DNA from: Pleodorina starrii
Lineage: Eukaryota; Chlorophyta; Chlorophyceae; Chlamydomonadales; Volvocaceae
Assembly (NCBI GenBank): GCA_030267565.1
Contig: BRXU01000015.1
Span: 2,293,001 to 2,357,000 of the forward strand
Length of the DNA: 64,000 bases
Reading direction: 5' to 3'
Position 1 is the first letter of the stretch; every line of letters begins with the position of its first letter. The translations under genes were made by a program, and so were the position numbers. The notes under the pieces are model-generated. The model did no database searches, had not been told where the DNA came from, and worked only from the letters and a program-made list of their open reading frames with translations. Below are positions 1-9,000 of this stretch, piece by piece.

Positions 1-3000
1 CGTCACGCGGGGCAGCAGCGCGGTGCGAGTGACCCCGGTGCCGCCTCTGCGACGTCCCTGCACGACAACCCGCTGTTCGCGGGAGAAGTCGTCGCTGACA
101 CCGCCGGCTCCGGAGCTGCCGGCCCCAGCAGGCGCGTCAGCGGTATCCCACGGGCGCCGTCGGCAGCGGCCCTCAGGGCGCAGGCATTGCTGCAGGCTCG
201 CGCTTCGGGTGGCGTCGTGCAGATGGACCCTACCGGCGGTGGCGACCCCGCTGCCGCTGGGCCTAGCGGGCAGCGCCGTACGCCCACGGCCGAGGACGCT
301 GGTGCACCCTCCCCACGGCGCGGTCTCGACCATGTGTTGGGTGCCCACGTTCCGCAACCGCTGGAGCACTGGCTGCCGGAGGAGGCTCGTCTGCGCTCGG
401 AACTGGCACGGTCGCCGACCGCACGATCCCCAGCCCACGGCGGGCTGGCTGGGCGGCTTCCAGCGGACAACATTCCGCCCGACCCGGGGCCGCCGCGGCG
501 AGGGCTTCCGGTGGCGAGCGGGGAGCAGCATCCTGCTGCCCTCCACCCGCCGCCGGGTTTCGGGCCGCTCGGTCCCCAGCCTGAGCTTCGGCCGGCACTC
601 GCCCCAGGCGACGCCCCTGCTGCGGTCAACTACGGCGCTGTGCTGCATCCGGGGCTTGCGCTGGCGCCTGCCGCCGCCGCAGCCGCGGTCGTGCCGGCCG
701 CTGGGGGCAACCTTGGCGGCGTGCTGCATCCGGGGGTTGCGCTGGCGCCTGCCGCCGCCGCAGCCGCGGGCGTTCCGGCCGCCGGGGGCAACCTTGGCGG
801 CATGCCGCGTCCGGAGCCTGCGCTGGCGCCTGCCGCCGCCGCAGCCGCGGGCGTTCCGGCCGCCGGGGGCAACCTCGGCGGTATACCGCGTCCGGAGCCT
901 GCGCGGGCGCCTGCCGCCGCCGCAGCTGCAGCCTTTCCGGCCGCTGGGGGCAACCTTGGCGGCATGCTGCCTATGATGCCTGCAGCCGGGCTCGGCGGCG
1001 CCCTCGGCGCGCATGTGCCACCGGCCGCGGCGCCTGCCGCGGCTGCCGCGCTCGCTGCCGCTGTGGCCGACGCCGGACGAGACCCCGTTGCGCGATCACC
1101 GCCGGTCGCGGTACCAGATATGCCTTTCGCCGCCGCCGACCCAGCCGCTGTCGCCGCCGCTGGAGCAGCCTATGCCGCCTCGCCGCCATTGCCGCCGCAG
1201 CAGCTGCAGCCATGGCAGCGGGCGCTGATGCCGCAGCTGCAGCAACAGCCGCTGATGCCGCCGCCGCAGCAGCAGCAGCTACCGCTACAGCCGCCGCCCA
1301 CGGCTCCCCACATGTGGCCCCTTGGGCCCCCACCCGCCCGGCGGCGCAGCCGCCTGCACCAGCTATTCCTGAACATCGGGGGAGAGCCGGCCGACCTGGC
1401 TGGCGATCAGGCAGCCGGGTCCCAGCTGCCACGGCAGCAGCAGGCCGGCGCCGCCAGTGGCGTGGCAGGCGAGGCGCAAGCCCCGCCCCAGGACCGACAG
1501 CCGCCCCCGCTGCACGACCGCGAGCCGGCTGCGGCTGCGTATAGCGCAGGCGACCTGCAGCAGCCGTTCCCGGCGCTCTGGCAGCCAGCCGTCGGCGCCG
1601 TTGGCCAGCACCCTCCTTGGCAGCCGATGCCTGGTGGGGGATGGGCGCCTTACTACCCCGCGGTTGCGGGTTACCAGATGCCGCCGGGCTACCCGGACGC
1701 ATGGGCGGGCGATGCGCGCCGCGCCGACGGTATGGCACCGTGGCGGGCCGATTGGCTGCAGCGTGCCGCAGCGGCGGCGCTCAGCGCTAGTGGTTTGGCG
1801 CAGCAGGCCGTTCCCGTTGGCCTCACGCCGGCTCCGGACCACGCTGGCGACCAGCTGCCGGTGCAAAGCGTGCGGATCAAGACGGCGCCCCCGGAGGCCG
1901 CCATGAAGATCAAGGAGGTGACGCTCATGTCCGTCGCCAAACTCAAGGACGACATGAAGACGTGGGCGGCTCAGGAGCAGCTGGGGCTTCTGAACACCAA
2001 CGATCCCCGGTACTTTGATTTCTTCCCGAAGTTTATATCGTCCCAAGAGAGCGCAAAGGGGTTACATCGGATTTGGGAGGAGGTGGCGCTGTCGACGCCA
2101 TACAAGGACCGCATGCTGCAGCTGTGGGAAGCGATCGGGGACTCATATAACCTACACCTGACGCCTGCCGACGTGGCTACGGTAAAGCAGATGGTGAAGC
2201 AGCGGCCCGGGGAGCAGCTGCGACCGTGTTTCGAGCGCCTGCGTCACGCCATGACGCTCGAGGACCGGTATAAGACCCGGATCCCGCCGCAAGACCTGCT
2301 GCAGTCGTTCATGGGGGGTATCCTGTCGGACGAGCTCCGCAAGGATGTGGGCACGGCGTTCGCGGAGGAGCAGGGCCACCTCGGCATGCCCCCGGAGGAG
2401 ATGCTGAAGGCGCTCGGCAAGGCGGTCGACAAGGCCCAAAAGCTGCACTCGCTGCAAGTCAGCCTGTTCGTGCGCCAGGAGCCCTCGGCCCAGCCGCAGT
2501 CCAAGGACGGCCGCGCTCACACGTCCACTGCCGCGGAAACGCAGGGTGCGGCCTCACAGCGGTCAGAAAAGTCCAAACAGCGGAAGCCGCCGCCGCAGCA
2601 GCAGCAGCAACAGACGCCGCCGCAGCAGCCGCAGCAGCAGCAGCCGTCGCCGCCGCCGCAGCAGCCTGCGTCGCAAGCACCGCAGCCGGCGGCGCAAGGC
2701 AGCGGGCAGTGCGTGGTGTGCCGTGACCGCGGCGCGCCGGCTGACCACCACGTCGACGCCTGCCCTCATCACCATGCTGCCCGCAACAACAACCGATGCC
2801 CGATCTGCTACCGCTGGCCTTATCACCACCCTAACGTCTGTTGGGGGCCAGGCGGAGCGGCGGGGGGAGGTCGCGGCCAGGGGCAGGCGGAGGTGCCACG
2901 GCAAGCGCCGCCGGGCGACTACCCGCCGCAAGGCGGATACGGAGGATACGGTGGAGGCCGTGGCATGGGCATGGGCCGCGGATACGGTGGAGGACGAGGA

Positions 3001-6000
3001 GGCGGATATGGAGGCCGCGGGCCCGGGGGCGGATACGCGGGTGGCCGTGGTCAGGGCTACGGTTACGGCGGTGGAGGGTACGGTGGCGAGCAGGGCCCGT
3101 CGGGGACGGGGGCTGGCGGACCTCCTGCACGGGGTCACGTCGCCGCCGTGGAGCAGGCGGGGGTGCCGGGGCAGCAGCCGGCGCCAACCGGACAGACGGA
3201 ACAGCGGCGCGTCACGTTTGCTGACCAGCAGGAGCACGCGCCGTACCATGCCGCCTACTCGGAGGAGTATGAGTACGTGGACGCCAGCCCATACTTCGCC
3301 GGCTGCACGTACCTCGCCGCCGAGTGCCCTGAGGCGGTTCCGGAGCCCGCCGTTCCGGCCGAGACCAATGCCACGCGGCTGGCTGGCCAGCCGACCCCCC
3401 AACCGTTTGCTGTACCCACGGAGTCTGCTGTGAGCTTCCGGCCCCGCCGCCACGGCTACAAGCCGTTTGAGCCGCGGAGCTCGGACAGTGGAGGCAGCAT
3501 TGTGGTGGAAGTGCCGGCCGAGGTCGTACGCGAGGGCGCGAAAAGCGGCGTCAAGGTTATCGTGCAGGTCGTTCCGGGCAGCCTGGATTTGGACGACGCG
3601 GCCGCCGCACCACAGGGCGCCCAGGTGCAGCGTATGGCAGCCGCCAGCGTCACGCAGACGGCTGATGCGCCGCCGCTGGCGACCAGCGTGACGCCGGACA
3701 GCAGCGACCAGATGGCCCCACCCGCGGAAGGGCCGTCGCCAAGCGGCGGCGCTGGCGCGCCTGGGTCGACCGCTGCCGATTTCGCTGCCCACGGCACCGC
3801 GGCGTCGATACCAATGCGTGCAGCTGTGCCCGGCGGAGACACTCTGGCTGCGCCAGCCGCCGCTGCCGCTGCTGACGCCGCGCCTTTCGCCAACAGCCAC
3901 GTGCGCGCCCGGGGCGCCGCCGCCAGGTCGGCTGGAGACGGCGCCGAAGAGCCGCCGCTGGTGGCTGCCGCGCTGCACGGCGGTGGCACCATATCGCCAC
4001 CGCCGGCGGCCGTGCAGCTGCCTGGCGGCGGCACAGACGCGCTGTCCACGCCAACTGAACCGCGGCCAGATGGTGGCGGCTCCAGCGTGCGGGGCGCACC
4101 TCTCTCATGCGCTGCCAATGAGTCGTCGCTGTGTGTGCCGTACCGCGGGCCGTCGATGCCGCTTGTCCCCACCGTCCGCCCCCACGCTGCGATGCGGGCG
4201 GCGGCGCATGCCTCGCGCCTGGCAGCGGTGACGCGGCCCAGCGGACCGGACGAGTCCCGGGAGCTGCAGGAATTTCGGTCGCACAACCACGGCGACCTGT
4301 ACCTCCTTTGGGACCACCAACTCGGCCTCTGGCATGAGGGGCGGGACGTGCCGGTACGCGCGACTCTGAAGGATGAGGGGGCGAACGTCTCGTGCATCGA
4401 CAGGCAGTTCTGCCAGCGGCACGGCATCGCCTATCGGACGTCGCCTGTGCGGCTGAAGACCACGATGGGCATGTCAGAGCAGCTCTGCGAGGTCGCCAGT
4501 CTGCATGTGGTGCTGTGCCCGGGGGAACCCGGACGCCGGAGGGTGCTGCAGCCAACGGGACCGGTGCTGGTCATCGATGGGGACGGCGAGTTCGATTTTC
4601 TATGGGGCAAGGTTGACTCGAACCAAGTGGCCGCCTACGTGGACCCCTACCCGCGACCGACCATGTGGTACAGGCCCGACCTGCCGGAGGGGCGCCCCCA
4701 GCTGCGTCACTCGCTCCTGCTCGAGCCGCCCCGACCCCCAGCGCCGCTCGGCGGCGACAAGGCCGCGATCGCCATCGCCGCCGCTCTGCGGGTCCACACG
4801 TCCTACGTGCGGGGTGCGCAGGTCTCTTGGGCTGAGCAGCCAGCGCCAGAGATGCCCGCGGGGCAACGCGTGCAGTCACCGGTGCTGGGGGGGGAGGCGC
4901 CGCCAAGCTCGCTGTTGCAGACACCGGTGCCTGCCAGCCAGCAACAGCAGAAGTCGGAACCGCCCGCCGTTGCGGAGCCCGTCGGCGGTGCGGCTGTAGC
5001 AGGTGCCGGCAGCGCCCCGCCAGCGCAGCCGGAGAAGGAGGCCGTGCCAGGGTCGCCCGCTGGCGCCAAGGAAGCGGGCGGCGGTCCCACCGCAGCCACG
5101 GACGCGACTCGGCGCGGTATTCCGGCGCAGCAGTCTGAGGCACCACCGGAGCAGCCGGTCGACGCGGCGAAAGCCGGCGGACTCCCGGATCAACCGCCTA
5201 AGGTCGCGGGCGGTGGAGCTGCGTACGCCCCCAAGCCGGACGATGGGAAGGTCGCGAGTGGTGTCTGGTGGGTGATGCGTTGGTGGCTGATGCGTGTCAT
5301 TTGGGGTTTCGCGGCGTGTGTCATGATGCCGTTTGTGTGGATTGCGGGGTATCTGCGCGGGTTGTTCGTGCTGCCGATGTGGGTGCTTCGGCAGGTTTGG
5401 GCTGGCATCGTGTTCCTGGCCGACGTGGCCAACAGGGCCGATGACGGCGTTTCGCGCATGTCGCGGCGGCAGCGCAGGCGCGTGAATATACTGCGGCGCC
5501 GCAAGGAGCCCCCGCCAAGGCCGCCGTTTTGGGATCGGGCGCGGCAGCGTACCTTGGCTACCGTGGTGCTCGGGCTCCTGCTCGTCACGACCGCGTGCGT
5601 GGCCGGCACCCTCACGGCGAGGGCCGGGCCGGGTTTGATGAACGCCTTGGGCGGGGCTTTGCATACCGGGATGGCCGCGCGTGAGGGGTTCATGGCAGTG
5701 GAAGGAGGGGCGCATCGGGCTGCAGGGCCGTCCGGCCCCGCCGCTTCGGGTCGCTGGGAGCCGGGGGTTTCGCCGATCGGTTCTCTGTTTCCGGACGGGC
5801 AAAGCAGCATGCCCCCGGACAAGCGATATGTCAAGGATGCGGAGCACGGGTGGATTTACGGTGGTCACCCGGACGTGGACGAGCAGGGTTGGTCGGCGAT
5901 GAAGGAGTTGCTGGTGCGCAACAAGAGCTCCTTCGCTTATTCGCTGGGGGACCTTACGGGTTACACTGGACCCGAGGGGCCATTCCGCATAAATCTCACC

Positions 6001-9000
6001 ACCGACGCGCACATTGTCAGTGCGCCGCGGCGCTACAGCCCCGGGGAGTTGGCGTGCGGGGACAAGAAGTTGGCAGAGATGCGTGATGCGGGCATTATTG
6101 TTCCGTGCAAGGGGGAGACGAAGTATGCTTCGTGCCCCACGATGCCGGCGAAGCGCGACGCGGAGGGCAACTGGACCGACGTCCGGTTTTGCATCGATTA
6201 CCGCGGCCTCAACACGCACACGCAACGTGATTACTACGGGATGCATCGCATTGACGATCACCTGCAGGCGATGGGGGGGTCTCGTTTCTTCAGCAAGGTG
6301 GATGCGCGGTCGGGGTTTTTCCAGATCCCCGTGCACCCCGATGATCAGAGCAAGACGGCGTTTTGGTGGCGGAACGAGATCTGGATGTTCAAGTCCATGC
6401 CGTTCGGGCTGATGAACGCCGGGGGCAAGTTCCAGCGGGTTATGGATTCGATTGTAGCCCGTCACAAGCTCGGTGATTTCTGCAAGGTCTATGTTGATGA
6501 CCTGATGATCCATTCGAGCAGCTGGGAGGAGCATCTGGAGCATGTTGAGAAGGTTTTGGTGGCGTTGCGTTCCGAGGGTTTGTTCCTGCACCCCGATAAG
6601 AGCTATTTCGGCGCGCGGGAGGTGGAGTTCGTCGGGCACATGGTTATGCCCGAGGGCACGTCGATGGTGCGCACGAAGGTGGCGGCCATACTGGAGTTGC
6701 GGGCGCCACGCAATTTGACGGAGTTGCGGGCCGCGCTGGGAAGCATGACGTGGTACCAGCGTTATATTCCGTCGTTTTCGAGCATCTGCCGGCCGATGTA
6801 CGAGCTGCTGTCGAAGGGAGTGCCTTGGAAGTGGGGGTCCGAGCAGCAGGAGTCATTTGACCGGCTGAAGGAGGAGTTCGCCACCGATCGCGTCCTGAAG
6901 CGCATCGACCCCGTGAACCCGTTGCGGCTCTACACCGATTGGAGCAAGCAGGGGCTGGGGGCCGTGCTCACCCAGGAGGACGATGAGGGCAATGAGCGGT
7001 TGTGCCTGTGCATTTCGAGGTCGCTCAACAAGCACGAGCGCAATTATGAGCCTACGAAGGGCGAGTTGTTGGCGGTGGTTTGGGCTTGCAAGTCCCTGCG
7101 GTGCTACCTGCACGGGCGGCGGTTCTCCATATACACCGACCACCAGGCCCTGAAATGGCTGATCACCACCAAGTCGCTTTCGGGGCAGTCGTTACGCTGG
7201 GCCTTGTGTTTACAGGAGTATGATTTTGATATCGCATATCTTCCGGGGGGGCAGCAGTTGGCTGATTTGCCGTCTCGCATGCCTCGCGCCACCGCCGATG
7301 ATCTGAGTGGGGCGCGTTTGGATGGAGCCCCGATTACTGGGCCCGATGAGCGGGTGCCGACGGAGGCAGAGGAGGGCCCCAGGGCCATGGCTTCGTGGTT
7401 GGCCGAGCATCCGCGCGCTGATAGCGAGCGTCGTCTGGCCGCGGGCGTTTTGCATGCTGTCATGTGCACGAGGGTTGCGGGTTCTGCCGATGTCAGCAGT
7501 GTTGTGTTCACGGGCTGGGAGCTCACGCAAGGGGACGACGGTTACCTGGCGGACCCGTCCCTGATCGCGCCCGAGGAGGATGACCCGGCGGAGTCGTACT
7601 CGTGCCACCTGGCTCGCGTACAGGCCACCAGGGCCGCCTCGCTGGCTGTCCTGCCCGAGGAGGCAGGGTTCTTCGTGCACACGGTGTCGCCGGTGGGGGT
7701 GGGAGCCGAGCCGTTGTTGGTCGATACGAGGCAGATCACCAGCTCGTTCTTTCCGTCCGCTTTTCGCTCGGGTGTGTCGGTTCTCGATTTGTCGAGTGGG
7801 CCGGCCGCCGCTCTGGAGATGGCCCTTCGCGCGGGTTTGCCGGTGCGTCGCTATTTCTACGTCGCCGACGACCCGATAGTGCGGGCGGCGACGCAGCAGC
7901 AGTGCGCGGAGTTGAGCGGCCTGTATCCCACACGCCTGCCGCTGTCGGCGTGGCGCGATTCGGTGTTTGCGCTGCCCGCGCAAGTGTGTGAGCTTACCGA
8001 TGCCGTCCTGGGCCGAGTCATGGACCCCGACGAGGGGCCGTGGTTGGTGGTCGCTAACGTGCGCTGCCCTGGTTCGGGTCAGGGTACGGCGGCCAAGGCG
8101 GCGGATGTCGAGCGCATTGTCGCGTCGTTGCAGAAGCTTCGTGGTAGCAGGATGGTGGGGTATGTCGTGCAGTTGGAGTCGGTGACGGAGTCTTTTCCGC
8201 CGCCGGAGTGCAGCAGGTCGTTTTCGCAGGCGTTCGGTGCGGCGTGCACGCTGGATGCGGCCCAGGCAGGGTCGCACCAGCACCGTTTTGTCCACGTGTG
8301 GTCCAATTTGCTGCACCGCGAGTTGTGGGGCATGATGCTGCTGCACACCACCCGCAGCCCAGAGCAGCATGCTGGTGAGGTGTTGGGTCCCGGGCGCGTG
8401 ATGCGTAACGCCACGATTGGGGATATCACCCCCTCGGGCGCGGCCTTCAATAAGTTGGGCAAGCCGCTGCGGGTCCTGCGTCTTATCTCCCCTATTGCTT
8501 CGGCTGGGGGGGGGCCTGTCAATGTGTCGGCGCCCGTCTACGATGTGAGTGTGGGGGGTTTCACGGGTCTCACGGCGGATGAGTGCGAGCGGGTCTTGGG
8601 TTATCGTGCCGGTACGACCGCCGTACCGTCTTGGGTCACTGAGCAGCAGCGCTGGGCGGTTATGGCCATGGTCCCGGACCTGTTCGCTCTCACTTTCGTC
8701 ATGAATGTCGCGCTGGCGGTCTACGAGCGCACGGTGCTGGGTGCGGTGCCGTATCAGTCTGGGGATGGGGGTCCGGTCAAGAGCCGCGGCGAGTTTGATC
8801 CTGTTGAGGAAGAGGTTGAGATCCCCCGCGTTCATGCGCTCGTGTTCACTACCCAGGCCGTCGAGGTCGCGCTGGAGCCGCGCGTGCCTGATATTTGGGC
8901 CGATGAGAATGCGTTGTATTATTTGAGGCATGGCGAGCATATCCGGCCCGATCTTCCGGCCGCTGAGGTCCGGCGCATCCATCGTAGGGTGGCCAGTTAT

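Noticed and set aside
187..189. Start of the large polyprotein at the TTG at 187
   Set aside because: TTG is not a normal eukaryotic start and the frame is open to base 1, so the 5' end is treated as outside the window.
2563..3978. - strand frame of 471 codons opposite gag
   Set aside because: Arg/Leu/His-rich complement of the Gly/Tyr and Pro/Gln-rich gag sequence, without protein-like features.
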